A DNA stretch of 64,000 nt from Hyphomicrobium_A sp036559705 (GCA_036559705.1 DATBSP010000162.1:4719-68718), one strand, 5' to 3'; counted from the first letter of the stretch, positions 9,302 to 19,974 are shown. Made by a program: numbers and translations. Notes: a model not told the origin generated them from the sequence alone.

Positions 9302-11059
9302 TCAAGCGGCTGCGTGGTCCGCTGCGTCAAAGTCTTCGCTGGCTACCGGTACTGGCGCCCCAAACAGAGTACCCTGACCGAGGGGCACGCCGGCGGCGAT
9401 CACCTGGCCGCGCACCGTCTCGTCGGCGATGCCGCCGACGATCAGGGTGAGCCCCAGCTCACTTAGGTTGCGGCAAACCTCGTCGGCAGACATCGTGCCG
9501 TTGGGCGCCGCGAGCCCGCTGAGCAGCGTCGCCGCGTCGAGCTTCACGAAGGCAAAGCCCGCCGCGCACAGCGCCGTGAACTCGTAGTCGAAATCGGTCA
9601 CATCCTCGACGCCGAAGCGGAAGCCGAGATCGCGCATGTCGGTCAGCGCGCTCCACTCCGAGCCGCCGAACGTGCGGATGTCGGCTTGTGCGAACGTCAG
9701 CACCAGCTCCGCGGCCAGGGTCTCACGATCGCGGTAGGCATCGGCGAGCTCGTCCAGGAAGCTGTCGTTGGCCAACGATACGGCGGTCACCGGCGCGAAC
9801 ATCGACGTGTCGCGGCCTTCATCGGCGAACGAGCGGGCAACACGCGCCGCCTGACGCAGGCGTGCGCTGTCGAGCATCGGCAACAGGCCGGCAAGGGCAA
9901 GTTGCGGATCGCGGGTCGTCGTCGAGAGCGGTGTGCCGCGCTCATCGCGCGGGCAGGCGACGACCTCGTAGTAGTGCACCTGATGGTCGGCAAGGCCGAC
10001 GATCGGCGATAGCGCCGCGTCGATGCGGCCGACGGCAACGGCTTCGGCGAGCGCCGCAAGACGCGTATGCGACGGCATGATTGGCGGTGGCATCGGCGCG
10101 CCGGCGCGTGGCGCAGCCGGGCTTGCCGGCAGGCCATCCTTCTTCTTTGTGGCGCGCATGGCGTTGGCCGTCGTCTGCAAGGCACTCAGAGAAGCCCGCA
10201 GCACGCTGTCCTGGCGCTGCGGCGGCATCCCGTCGAAGGCCGGCTCAGTGCCAACACTCACCTCGTCGGCAAGGCGTTTGATCATGCCGTGCACTGCATC
10301 GAGATCGGTCTCGCGCTCGGCGGCGAGCGGCGGCATCGGCGGTAGCTCGACGCGCGGACCCTCGGGCAGCGTCGGCTTTGCCTGGCGGGCCGGCCAGTAG
10401 TTGTGCATCTGGTCACCGCTCGATGCGGGTGAAGCCGACCAGTCCGACAGCGTCGGGGCAGGCCGGGCATCCTCGGCCGGAGCCGAGGACACCGAAAGCA
10501 CCGGATCCGGGCGCTGCGGCTCGGCCAAGGCACCCGATCGATGCGGCGTCATACGCGGCGGCTCGCGCTCGGCCACAGGCGGAGCGTTGCGAAAAATGCG
10601 CGGCGGATTGGCCGCCGTAGGCGGAGGTACTGGCGGCGCTGCATTGGCGAGGGGCGCCGGCACAGGGGCGGCCGCAGGCTTGGCAGCAATTGGGGGCGCA
10701 ACCGGCGCGGGTGGGCCTTTGACGGCACCCGGCCGCGCGTACGTCGGCGCGCGGTCCCTGCGCATACCTTCGACCGGGCGGTCGCCGACTTGCAACCGCG
10801 CGACCTCACCCTCAAGTCGCGTCACCTCTGAGACGAGCTCGGTCTCGCGCTCGGAGCGGCGCCTCAAGGCGTGCACCATGAGGAGCATGATGTACACCGA
10901 CAATGCGGCGATAAGCGCCAGCCAGAAGCTGAGCTGAAATTGCAGATATGCGCCGATGAAGAAGGCCGCCGTGACCAGCGCGATGGCCCCCTTCACGATG
11001 AGATCGGCAACGCCGCTTTGTTTCGGCATCCCGTGCTCGCTGTGTTCGATGCTCGCCAT
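9302..11059 (-). CDS. Membrane-anchored EAL-domain protein, degenerate active site
   Basis: An inner-membrane protein with two N-terminal membrane segments (ALVTAAFFIGAYL, WLALIAALSVYIMLLMV), a short coiled coil, about 200 residues of Pro/Ala-rich linker and a C-terminal EAL-fold domain (about residues 335-580 from ATG 11059). The signature EAL is YEVVAC, the DDFG region reads GVEDVTDF and the Glu expected after the third strand is missing, while KLDAATLL and GQGTLFGAPV keep the fold. It is therefore unlikely to hydrolyse cyclic di-GMP and may bind it or act as a scaffold. The upstream in-frame extension to 11248 lacks protein-like features. Confidence 0.82.
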   Translation of the reverse strand: MASIEHSEHGMPKQSGVADLIVKGAIALVTAAFFIGAYLQFQLSFWLALIAALSVYIMLLMVHALRRRSERETELVSEVTRLEGEVARLQVGDRPVEGMRRDRAPTYARPGAVKGPPAPVAPPIAAKPAAAPVPAPLANAAPPVPPPTAANPPRIFRNAPPVAEREPPRMTPHRSGALAEPQRPDPVLSVSSAPAEDARPAPTLSDWSASPASSGDQMHNYWPARQAKPTLPEGPRVELPPMPPLAAERETDLDAVHGMIKRLADEVSVGTEPAFDGMPPQRQDSVLRASLSALQTTANAMRATKKKDGLPASPAAPRAGAPMPPPIMPSHTRLAALAEAVAVGRIDAALSPIVGLADHQVHYYEVVACPRDERGTPLSTTTRDPQLALAGLLPMLDSARLRQAARVARSFADEGRDTSMFAPVTAVSLANDSFLDELADAYRDRETLAAELVLTFAQADIRTFGGSEWSALTDMRDLGFRFGVEDVTDFDYEFTALCAAGFAFVKLDAATLLSGLAAPNGTMSADEVCRNLSELGLTLIVGGIADETVRGQVIAAGVPLGQGTLFGAPVPVASEDFDAADHAAA

Positions 11060-11429
11060 GGAAGAGTGACGACGCCCCCTTGCCGATTCGTTTATCCCCC
11101 GAGCTTTCCGCCCGAGCCCCCGCCGCGCAATGACGGCCCGGCCACTTTCACCAGCTTTCTCAACAGCGCGTTGATTCGTGTCCGCGGCGTGGCGCTGAGC
11201 AAAACAGCCGCACACCGGCGTCGGCGCGGCGCGCATCGATTCGTCCACAGGCGAGGACTGTTCCGGCGGGAACTTCGCAACTGCCCGTGGATTGCCATGC
11301 CGCGCCTCAGTCGCGCCGCAGGTCGGCCCCCGGCCAACCGGAATCGAGGCGCTGTTTAGAACTCGTTAGGCGAATCGACGTGGTATCAGTTGTGTCGGGG
11401 CCTCCCGGCGTACAGTGAAGGGAAAGCTC

Positions 11430-12176
11430 ATGTTGATGACGGTTATGGGTCGGAATTCGGGTGCGTCCTACTACGGTGAGCTTGCTGGCGTTCGCGTGCT
11501 TATCACGGGACTTTCGCCGGCTTGCGGCGTAGACGTCGCACGCAAATTCGCTGATCACCGTGGCCGCCTGGTTGTGCACGCCACCGCCGCCTCTCCCGAG
11601 CTCGATGCCGTCACCACCATGCTTGCCGAGACGGCAAGCGAGGTGAAGCTGTTCACCGACGCCTGCCGCGATTCCGATTCCTCGATCAGCTTTGCCAAGG
11701 CCGCCGCCCAGGCCTTCGGCGGGCTCGACGTCGTTATCAATCTCATCCCGATCGACGCCGCGGACATGCAGGGCCGCGCTAGCATCGGCGACATCGAAGA
11801 TCTCGTCTCCGAAAAGCTGATGCTTCCGGTGCACGTCACCCGCATTGTTGCCAACCGCATGCGGCTGACGCTCAACGAAGGGCTCGTCTTGAATGTCGTG
11901 ACGATGCCGGCGCCGCGCACCGCGGGCGAGGCCGCCCTCGCTGGCGTGGTGCGCTCCGCGCTTGCCGCCGTCACGCGCGGTGAAGCCGAGCGGTGGGCAC
12001 CGCAGGGCATCCGCGTCAACGCTGTCGGCCCCTCCGCCATGCTGCCCGAGTCCGGCGCCTGCCTCGCCAGCGAGCCCGACATCGCCGCACTGGCGCTCTA
12101 TCTCGCCTCGCGCCCAGGCCGTGCGCTCACCGGCCAGGTTTTCGATGCCGCCGGCGTCGCCAAGCGCGGTTGCTGA
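11430..12176 (+). CDS. SDR-fold protein lacking the catalytic Tyr/Lys
   Basis: A Rossmann-fold protein of the short-chain dehydrogenase family: VRVLITGLSPACGVDVARKFA is an altered glycine motif, and the C-terminal GIRVNAVGPS and LTGQVFDAAG are standard SDR landmarks. The Y-x-x-x-K motif is replaced by LAGVVRSAL, and the NNAG motif by NLIPI. It may be a binding or regulatory paralogue, not an oxidoreductase. Start chosen at ATG 11430, six bases after AAGGGA; GTG 11415 is an alternative. It stands alone between divergent and convergent neighbours. Confidence 0.8.
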   Translation: MLMTVMGRNSGASYYGELAGVRVLITGLSPACGVDVARKFADHRGRLVVHATAASPELDAVTTMLAETASEVKLFTDACRDSDSSISFAKAAAQAFGGLDVVINLIPIDAADMQGRASIGDIEDLVSEKLMLPVHVTRIVANRMRLTLNEGLVLNVVTMPAPRTAGEAALAGVVRSALAAVTRGEAERWAPQGIRVNAVGPSAMLPESGACLASEPDIAALALYLASRPGRALTGQVFDAAGVAKRGC

Positions 12177-12182
12177 ACACGA

Positions 12183-13319
12183 CTACTTCCACATTACCGG
12201 AATGCTCTGCAGCCGCCGGATCAGCGGATACGTCGTTCCGGCGAAGGCCGCGAGCTCGGGCGCACGCTCGGCGATGTCCCGCAGGTTGAGGCGCAGCTGA
12301 CCGAGCGCGAAGTCAAAAGCCATGAGCCGGATGATGTCGTCCATCGGCAGATCGCGCGTCTCGCCACGGGCGCGCATCTCCTCGGTCCGATGCTCGATGG
12401 CGGCGAGAGCACTTTCGACCTCCGCAAGGTTCGGCGGCGCGTAGGCTGTGGCCGGCGCCGCCAGATGCACCGCCACCTCGTTGACCGCCCCGCGCAGCGT
12501 CTCGATCGACGGCCCCAAGATCTGCACCGCCTTCTCCGGCAGCGGCTGCGCAACGGAGCGTAGGAACATGATCTCGGTATGCCACAGACGGCGCAGCGCG
12601 CGCAGAATTGCCTCAGGATCCGGACTGTCGGCTATGTACCCGGCAACCTCGAGCCGCGCCTCACGTGCCAATGTATCGCCCGCAGCGAAGGCTGCTCGAA
12701 TGCGAGTTCCTTGTGCTCCCATCGCTTCGATATCGAGCGGCCCACCCACCGCCGCCGCGAGCACGTCGCGTAACACTTCGAACAACGGCGTGAATGTGTG
12801 GGTGACGTGCGCGGCGAACGAAGGTCCGGCCCGCGACGGGAATATGATCAACGTTGTCAGAATGGCGACGACGGTGCCGACCACCACCTCGATCATCCGG
12901 CTTTCAGCCGAGGCGATGGGCGGCCCGAGCCGTGGATCGCCGAGCACAACGATGGCGGCGGTCACGCAGGCAATACGTAGCGATGGACGCCGTGCGGAAA
13001 AGAACCCGAGCACCAGAACCGTCACGGCAAGCCCGGCGAACTTCAATTCTTGCGCGTCGGCAAGCGCCACGGCGACGCCACCGCCGACGATGACACCGAG
13101 CAGACTGCCCAGGAGCCGGTCGGCGGCCAGGGCGAGCGAAGCGCCGACGTTGACCTGCGTCACGAGGATCGCCGTCATGACCGCCCAGAAGCCTTGCTGC
13201 AAGCCCAGAGCATCGACGATCGCGTACGACAGGCAAGCCGCGACAGTGGTCTGTATGGCGAGGCGCAGCCGCGGCCAAATATCCGTTTGCGGGCCCGTCC
13301 ATGGGGTGAGATCGATCAC
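12183..13319 (-). CDS. FUSC-family inner membrane protein
   Basis: A 378-residue protein with an N-terminal block of six hydrophobic segments followed by a soluble helical half, the pattern of the FUSC / aromatic-acid-exporter-like family. Relatives include AaeB and fusaric-acid resistance proteins and are thought to export small organic acids. Here there is one membrane block, not two. It starts at GTG 13319. No substrate can be inferred and no partner subunits are adjacent. Confidence 0.82.
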   Translation of the reverse strand: MIDLTPWTGPQTDIWPRLRLAIQTTVAACLSYAIVDALGLQQGFWAVMTAILVTQVNVGASLALAADRLLGSLLGVIVGGGVAVALADAQELKFAGLAVTVLVLGFFSARRPSLRIACVTAAIVVLGDPRLGPPIASAESRMIEVVVGTVVAILTTLIIFPSRAGPSFAAHVTHTFTPLFEVLRDVLAAAVGGPLDIEAMGAQGTRIRAAFAAGDTLAREARLEVAGYIADSPDPEAILRALRRLWHTEIMFLRSVAQPLPEKAVQILGPSIETLRGAVNEVAVHLAAPATAYAPPNLAEVESALAAIEHRTEEMRARGETRDLPMDDIIRLMAFDFALGQLRLNLRDIAERAPELAAFAGTTYPLIRRLQSIPVMWK

Positions 13320-13423
13320 GACCGGTGCTCCTGCGAAACGGCGGCGCGGAGCATTGAAATTAACCGCTCGTTCGCCAAGTTGCGGCTAAGGCAAGCAGGC
13401 GACCCGGCACGGTCTGGCGTTCC

Positions 13424-13453
13424 TTGACAGGCGCCCCCGCCGACGCGTATCAC
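13424..13453 (+). promoter_or_regulatory. Probable groESL promoter
   Basis: TTGACA (13424-13429) and TATCAC (13448-13453) are separated by 18 bases, and the -10 box lies about ten bases before the CIRCE operator. The preceding CCTTGAC also resembles the -35 box of alphaproteobacterial heat-shock (RpoH) promoters, so dual control is possible. Confidence 0.6.
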
Positions 13454-13463
13454 CTCGGCGCGA

Positions 13464-13490
13464 TTGGCACTCTCGTGGATATAGTGCCAA
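13464..13490 (+). promoter_or_regulatory. CIRCE operator (HrcA binding site)
   Basis: TTGGCACTC, nine bases, then TAGTGCCAA: an inverted repeat matching the CIRCE element (consensus TTAGCACTC-N9-GAGTGCTAA). It lies about 60 bases upstream of groES, where the HrcA repressor would block transcription of groESL. Position 3 of each arm departs from the consensus in a symmetric way. Confidence 0.9.
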
Positions 13491-13550
13491 CGCATCCCAT
13501 CGACAGACACCGGCCCCCGGCCGGGCCCGCCATCTGGAGCGAGATTTCTC

Positions 13551-13841
13551 ATGAAGTTCCGTCCTTTGCATGACCGCGTCGTCGTCAAGCGTCTCGATAG
13601 CGAGACGAAGACGTCCGGCGGCATCATCATCCCCGACACGGCCGCCGAGAAGCCACAGCAGGGCGAGGTCGTCGCCGTCGGTCCGGGCAGCCGCGACGAA
13701 AGCGGCAAGCTCATCGCGATCGAGCTGCAGAAGGGCGACAAGGTTCTGTTCGGCAAGTGGAGCGGCACCGAGGTGAAGATCGACGGGCAAGAGCTGCTCA
13801 TTATGAAAGAAAGCGACATCATGGGCGTGCTGGAGAAGTAA
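13551..13841 (+). CDS. groES: Co-chaperonin GroES
   Basis: The 10-kDa co-chaperonin, a heptameric lid on GroEL. The 96-residue length, N-terminal MKFRPLHDRVVVKR, mobile-loop region ETKTSGGIIIPDTA and C-terminal ILGVLE-like end (here IMGVLEK) are typical. It is preceded by a CIRCE operator and followed by groEL after about 117 bases. Confidence 0.98.
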   Translation: MKFRPLHDRVVVKRLDSETKTSGGIIIPDTAAEKPQQGEVVAVGPGSRDESGKLIAIELQKGDKVLFGKWSGTEVKIDGQELLIMKESDIMGVLEK

Positions 13842-13958
13842 GTCTCCACCGCAAACCCTTCACACATCGCGCCGACCGCCAAGTCGCTGCGCACTTTGCG
13901 CCCGCCTCGGCCCCCCGCCACCCGACACTACGGTCCCAGCTTTAAGGAGTTAGCCGAT

Positions 13959-15596
<1,638 letters not shown>

Positions 15597-15622
15597 GCCG
15601 CGCCACCGCGTTCGAAGGCAAA

Positions 15623-15654
15623 GCCGCCCGCAGGAAACTGCGGGCGGCTTTTTT
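15623..15654 (+). terminator. Terminator of groESL
   Basis: GCCGCCCGCAG / CTGCGGGCGGC forms an 11-bp stem with a GAAA tetraloop (15623-15648), followed by a run of T to 15654, about 25 bases after the groEL stop. Confidence 0.92.
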
Positions 15655-15686
15655 CGTGGTTGAAGGTTCGTGCGAGGCGATTGCCA

Positions 15687-16454
15687 CTATGGCTGCGCGT
15701 TCCAGCCGAAAGCGCGGATTTCGTTCGGCAGCATCGGATCGGGTTCGGGCGGAGGTGCCGCGGGATCGGCCGTGAGGAGCTTTTTGGCGGGGGCGCCGTT
15801 TTGCACGGCTGCCTGCACCGGCTGACGTTGTGGAGCCGAGGCGATGGTACGTTTGGCGGGCTTGGCGGCGTTGGCAGGCTTGGCCGGCTTCGCCGCCATG
15901 TCCTCGATGACCGGAGTATCGTCCTTCGAAGCCGCAACCGTATCGGGAGCGGCGCGCTCATCGGCCGGCGCCAGCACCTGCTCGACGACCGGCTGCGCGA
16001 CATCGGCAGGATTGGCGTCGGTGTTGATCGATGCCGTCGCGGTAGGAGCGGCCGCGTCGGCCGGAGCCATGTCGGCGGCAGACTCTGCTCCTCCTGCGCC
16101 GAACCGGCGACTCAGTTCCTCGGCACGCACGCGCACCGCGGCCGCATCACGGCTGGCTTGCTCGGCCCGCGTCATGGCCTGTTGAGCGGCATCGAGCGCT
16201 GCTTCCGGCGTCGATGTCGTGACTTCGCCGGCCGGCTGCACGGCGGCGTCATCGCTGGCGTTGCCGAAACGGGCGCGCCAAGCGTCCTGCATGTCCGGCA
16301 GGCGGGCGCCGTCAAGGAACGCCGGCAAGGTAAAAGCTGGAGCGCCCTCGGTCGACGGAGCGCGCTGCTGGTTGATCTCAAGTGCGCTGGCGCCCGAGAC
16401 GAGGCTCGTAGCCATCAGCATGCCAAATAGGCGCGTGCTTCCGTATGTGTTCAT
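15687..16454 (-). CDS. Secreted Ala/Pro-rich hypothetical protein
   Basis: A 255-residue protein with an N-terminal signal peptide (to about ASA, residue 24), a helical Ala-rich stretch (AALDAAQQAMTRAEQASRDA), long low-complexity Ala/Pro/Lys linkers and a short ordered-looking C-terminus, PNEIRAFGWNAQP. I do not recognise a family. It ends 32 bases from the groEL terminator and is transcribed toward it. Confidence 0.65.
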   Translation of the reverse strand: MNTYGSTRLFGMLMATSLVSGASALEINQQRAPSTEGAPAFTLPAFLDGARLPDMQDAWRARFGNASDDAAVQPAGEVTTSTPEAALDAAQQAMTRAEQASRDAAAVRVRAEELSRRFGAGGAESAADMAPADAAAPTATASINTDANPADVAQPVVEQVLAPADERAAPDTVAASKDDTPVIEDMAAKPAKPANAAKPAKRTIASAPQRQPVQAAVQNGAPAKKLLTADPAAPPPEPDPMLPNEIRAFGWNAQP

Positions 16455-16863
16455 ACGCTACACCCCCCGACCGAGCGGCCGGTTGCAAGGCGACCCGACG
16501 GATCGCCGTGATTAGCACATGCAGGACGGTAAGCGTCCCACCCACCCAGAGTTGCCCGCAGGCTTATTTGCAGCCGCAGGCCTACCCGAAGTCGGCTCAC
16601 CCGATGAGAGCTCTGCCCCGCTCCCGCGCGATTTGTCCCGCGACGGCGTCCGCTTCGTTCAACAGCAAATATTAAAGCCCTCCAAGGCAACAACATGGCG
16701 CTGCGCCTGGGCTTCGAACCAGCGGACAAACCTAGGGGCGGAATTGCCTTTCGGGGCCGGAGGCTCGATGATCGTGGCAACGGTGAGGCTCCGCGCAGGT
16801 CGCGCCTGTCGGTCCTGACGCGCGCCGAATGGTAACGACGACCGCCTGCCCCGGGAGGGCGCG
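16455..16863. other. 409-nt divergent intergenic region
   Basis: It separates the secreted hypothetical gene (minus) from the LysR regulator (plus) and probably holds both promoters. A 99-codon plus-strand frame inside it has no recognisable features. A TTCGAAC-like stretch near 16714 resembles a tRNA T-loop but lacks a matching stem. Confidence 0.5.
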
Positions 16864-17784
16864 ATGGACATCCGGCAGCTCCAGTACCTCGCTGCGCTCG
16901 CCCGCGAGAAGCACTTCACGCGCGCCGCCGCCGCCTGCAACGTCACCCAGCCGACCTTGTCGGGCCGCATTCGACAGCTCGAGCTGGAGCTGGAGGTGCC
17001 CATTGTCGAGCGGGGCCAGCGCTATCGCGGCCTGACGCCGGAAGGCGAGCGGGTCCTCAATTGGGCGCAGGTCATCTTGAAGAACTGGCAGTCGATGCAG
17101 GAGGAGCTCGGCCACCTCAAGGATCACGACAGCGGATTATCGGGCCGGCTGGTGCTCGGCGGCATCCCCTCCGCACTGCCGATGATCCCGCTGCTGACCA
17201 AGAAGATCCGCATCACTCACCCGGGCATTGACTTCACGGTGCTATCGCAAAGCTCCGAGGAGATCTTGCGCGGCATCGCCGATTTTTCTGTCGACGTTGG
17301 AATTACTTATCTCGACAACGAACCGATCGAAGGCCTGCTCGCGACACCGCTTTACGTCGAGCGCTACTGCCTGTTCGTGCAAGATACGCACCCGCTCGCC
17401 AACCGTGCATCGGTGACCTGGCGCGAGGCCGCCGAGGAACCGCTTTGCCTGTTGACGCCAAATATGCAAAACCGGCGCATAATCGATCGCGCCTTCGAGA
17501 CTGCAAAATGCCATCCGAGCCCGCGACTCGAGACGAATTCCGTCATCAATTTGTGTTCAAATGTGCGGCTCATGGGTCTGGCCAGCATTATGCCCCAATA
17601 CATATTAGACGTGCTCGGGAACATGTCCGGCGTGAAGGCCATTCCGCTGGACGCCCCGAAGGTCGAACACAGCGTCGGCTTGGTGGCGGCGGCACGTGAT
17701 CCGCTTTCGCCTTTGATCGAGGCGTTGCGGGAGACCGCCACGCTGCTAACGCCGGCGTCGTTCGACGAGCGGATCGACGCCTAG
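16864..17784 (+). CDS. LysR-family regulator next to the fds operon
   Basis: A 306-residue LysR-type transcriptional regulator. The N-terminal winged helix is MDIRQLQYLAALAREKHFT followed by a QPTLSGRIRQLE recognition helix; the rest is the periplasmic-binding-like effector domain. It begins at ATG 16864 after GGGAGGGC. It reads in the same direction as fdsG, 130 bases upstream, and the gap holds several ATTG-containing palindromes. From position it likely activates fdsGBACD in response to formate or a C1 signal; that is inference. Confidence 0.9.
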   Translation: MDIRQLQYLAALAREKHFTRAAAACNVTQPTLSGRIRQLELELEVPIVERGQRYRGLTPEGERVLNWAQVILKNWQSMQEELGHLKDHDSGLSGRLVLGGIPSALPMIPLLTKKIRITHPGIDFTVLSQSSEEILRGIADFSVDVGITYLDNEPIEGLLATPLYVERYCLFVQDTHPLANRASVTWREAAEEPLCLLTPNMQNRRIIDRAFETAKCHPSPRLETNSVINLCSNVRLMGLASIMPQYILDVLGNMSGVKAIPLDAPKVEHSVGLVAAARDPLSPLIEALRETATLLTPASFDERIDA

Positions 17785-17800
17785 CAATGATTTTGTTGTG

Positions 17801-17853
17801 CAATGCAGCATTGACCCGCTCAATTGGCACATCGAGAGGGCCAATTTGATTGG
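17801..17853. promoter_or_regulatory. Cluster of palindromes, putative LysR sites upstream of fdsG
   Basis: Three perfect short inverted repeats lie within 53 bases: CAATG-N3-CATTG (17801-17813), ATTGA-N5-TCAAT (17810-17824) and CCAAT-N3-ATTGG (17841-17853). The ATTGG at 17823-17827 also pairs with CCAAT at 17841-17845. Such spaced dyads between a LysR gene and its target are typical of LysR operators. Confidence 0.6.
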
Positions 17854-17914
17854 TCGGACGCAACTTGAGAGAAGTCAGGTCTGCCGCAATAAAAGCCGCA
17901 AAGGCTCCGCGTGA

Positions 17915-18424
17915 ATGACTAAGTCTACTACAGAAGTAATGAATGAAGCGCCAGCGGGAATCGAGGTGCGGGCACTGAGTATTTGTGCCGCACATGACAA
18001 CCGCCCGGATGAGCTGCTTGAGATTTTTCATGACCTGCAGCACGAGCTAGGCTACGTCCCCGATCAGGTGCTCCCCGTCATTGCCAATGCGCTCAATCGC
18101 TCGCGCGCTGAGATCTACGGCGTGCTCACCTTTTACCATGAATTCCGCCGCACGCCCGGGGGGCAGCACAACATCAAGATCTGCCGGGCCGAAGCCTGCC
18201 AGGCGATGCACACGCAGACGCTGTGCCGGCATGCCGAGGAGAAGCTCGGCGTGAAGTTCGGCGAGACGACCGCCGACGGCCAGTTCAGCCTCGAGGCGGT
18301 CTACTGCCTCGGCAACTGTGCCCTGTCGCCCGCCATGATGATTGACGGCGACCTCTACGGCTGTGTCGACAAGGAGCGCTTCGACAGCATCATTTCCGAC
18401 CTCGATCGCGGAGCCGCCGCATGA
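17915..18424 (+). CDS. fdsG: NAD-dependent formate dehydrogenase gamma subunit
   Basis: A NuoE-like thioredoxin-fold subunit carrying one [2Fe-2S] cluster in the soluble cytoplasmic formate dehydrogenase complex. The ligands are visible as CRAEAC and CLGNC (C-x4-C and C-x3-C). The 169-residue protein starts at ATG 17915; ATG 17939 is an alternative. Its stop overlaps the fdsB start (ATGA at 18421), so the two are translationally coupled. Confidence 0.95.
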   Translation: MTKSTTEVMNEAPAGIEVRALSICAAHDNRPDELLEIFHDLQHELGYVPDQVLPVIANALNRSRAEIYGVLTFYHEFRRTPGGQHNIKICRAEACQAMHTQTLCRHAEEKLGVKFGETTADGQFSLEAVYCLGNCALSPAMMIDGDLYGCVDKERFDSIISDLDRGAAA

Positions 18425-19974
18425 TCAAGGTCTACGTACCGCGTGATGCAGCCGCCCTTTCGATGGGCGCCGATAACGTCGCCAAGGCGATCGCCGCCGA
18501 GGCCAAGAAGCGCAATGCCAAGGTCGAGATCGTCCGCAACGGCTCGCGCGGCATGCTGTGGCTGGAGCCGCTGGTCGAGGTCGAGACGCCCAACGGCCGC
18601 GTCGCCTACGGCCCGGTGAAACCGGCCGACGTTCCAAGCCTCTTTAAGGCCAAGTTCCTCAACGGTGAAAAACACAAGCTTTCGCACGGCCTCACCGACG
18701 AGATCCCATACTTCAAAAACCAGGAGCGCCTGACGTTCGCGCGCTGCGGCATCACAGATCCGCTGTCGATCAAGGACTACCGCGCTCACGACGGCTTTGC
18801 CGGCCTCACTAAGGCGCTCACCATCGCGCCGCTCGACATCGTCACGGAGGTCACGACCTCCGGCCTGCGCGGCCGCGGCGGCGCAGGCTTCCCGACCGGC
18901 GTCAAGTGGAAGACGGTCCACGACGCCAAGGCCGACCAGAAGTACATCTGCTGCAACGCCGACGAGGGCGACAGCGGCACCTTCGCCGACCGCATGCTGA
19001 TGGAAGGCGACCCGTACTGCCTCATCGAAGGCATGACCATCGCCGGCATCGCCGTTGGCGCCACCAAGGGTTACATCTACGTCCGCTCTGAATACCCGCA
19101 CGCGGTGAATACCCTGCGCGAGGCGATCCGCATCGCCACCGAAGCCAATTGGCTCGGACGCACAATTCAGGGCTCCCCGCACGACTTCGAGCTGTTCGTG
19201 CGCATGGGCGCCGGCGCTTACATCTGCGGCGAGGAAACCTCGATGCTGGAAAGCCTCGAGGGGCGCCGCGGTCTCGTACGCTACAAGCCGCCGCTGCCGG
19301 CGATCGAGGGTCTGTTCGGGAAGCCAACGGTCATCAACAACGTGCTGAGCCTCGCCTCGGTGCCGATCATTCTCGCTAAAGGCGGCGAGTACTACCGCGA
19401 CTTCGGCGTCGGCAAATCGCGCGGCACGCTCGCCTTCCAACTTGCCGGTAACATCAAGCAGGGCGGTCTGGTCGAGAAGGCGTTTGGCGTCACCGCCCGC
19501 GAACTCATCGAAGGCTACGGCGGCGGCACCCTGTCGGGACGCCCGTTGCGTGCCGTGCAGTTCGGCGGCCCGCTCGGCGCCTATCTTCCAAACGACAAGC
19601 TCGATACCCAAATGGACTACGAGGCGTTCGTCAAAGTGGACGCTATGGTGGGCCATGGCGGTATCGTCGTTTTCGACGACACGGTCGACATGGCCGCAAT
19701 GGCGCGGTTCGCCATGGAGTTCTGCGTGATCGAGTCGTGCGGTAAGTGCACGCCGTGCCGCATCGGCTCGGTGCGCGGCGTCGAAACGATGGACCGCATC
19801 ATGGCCGGCATCGAACGCGAACGGAACATCGAGATCCTTGAGGATCTTTGCAACACGATGACGGACGGCTCGCTGTGCGCCATGGGTGGCTTGACGCCCA
19901 TGCCCGTTATGAGCGCGCTGCGCCACTTCCCTGAGGACTTCAACCGCCCGGTTCGCGCCGAAGCGGCAGAATGA
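18421..19974 (+). CDS. fdsB: NAD-dependent formate dehydrogenase beta subunit
   Basis: A NuoF-like diaphorase subunit that binds FMN, NAD and a [4Fe-4S] cluster and reduces NAD+ with electrons from formate. The FMN/NAD region is GLRGRGGAGFPTGVKW and GAGAYICGEETSML; the cluster motif is SCGKCTPCRIG near the C-terminus. An N-terminal thioredoxin-like domain of about 100 residues lacks cluster cysteines. It overlaps fdsG by four bases and fdsA by four bases. Confidence 0.97.
   Translation: MIKVYVPRDAAALSMGADNVAKAIAAEAKKRNAKVEIVRNGSRGMLWLEPLVEVETPNGRVAYGPVKPADVPSLFKAKFLNGEKHKLSHGLTDEIPYFKNQERLTFARCGITDPLSIKDYRAHDGFAGLTKALTIAPLDIVTEVTTSGLRGRGGAGFPTGVKWKTVHDAKADQKYICCNADEGDSGTFADRMLMEGDPYCLIEGMTIAGIAVGATKGYIYVRSEYPHAVNTLREAIRIATEANWLGRTIQGSPHDFELFVRMGAGAYICGEETSMLESLEGRRGLVRYKPPLPAIEGLFGKPTVINNVLSLASVPIILAKGGEYYRDFGVGKSRGTLAFQLAGNIKQGGLVEKAFGVTARELIEGYGGGTLSGRPLRAVQFGGPLGAYLPNDKLDTQMDYEAFVKVDAMVGHGGIVVFDDTVDMAAMARFAMEFCVIESCGKCTPCRIGSVRGVETMDRIMAGIERERNIEILEDLCNTMTDGSLCAMGGLTPMPVMSALRHFPEDFNRPVRAEAAE

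Noticed and set aside
13896..13958. Upstream extension of groEL
   Set aside because: The family start MAAKEVRF with a good AAGGAG site is at 13959; the upstream residues are Pro/Arg-rich and not conserved-looking.
16680..16760. tRNA-like T-loop (TTCGAAC) in the divergent gap
   Set aside because: The bases around it do not form a 5-bp T stem or a matching acceptor or anticodon stem on either strand.
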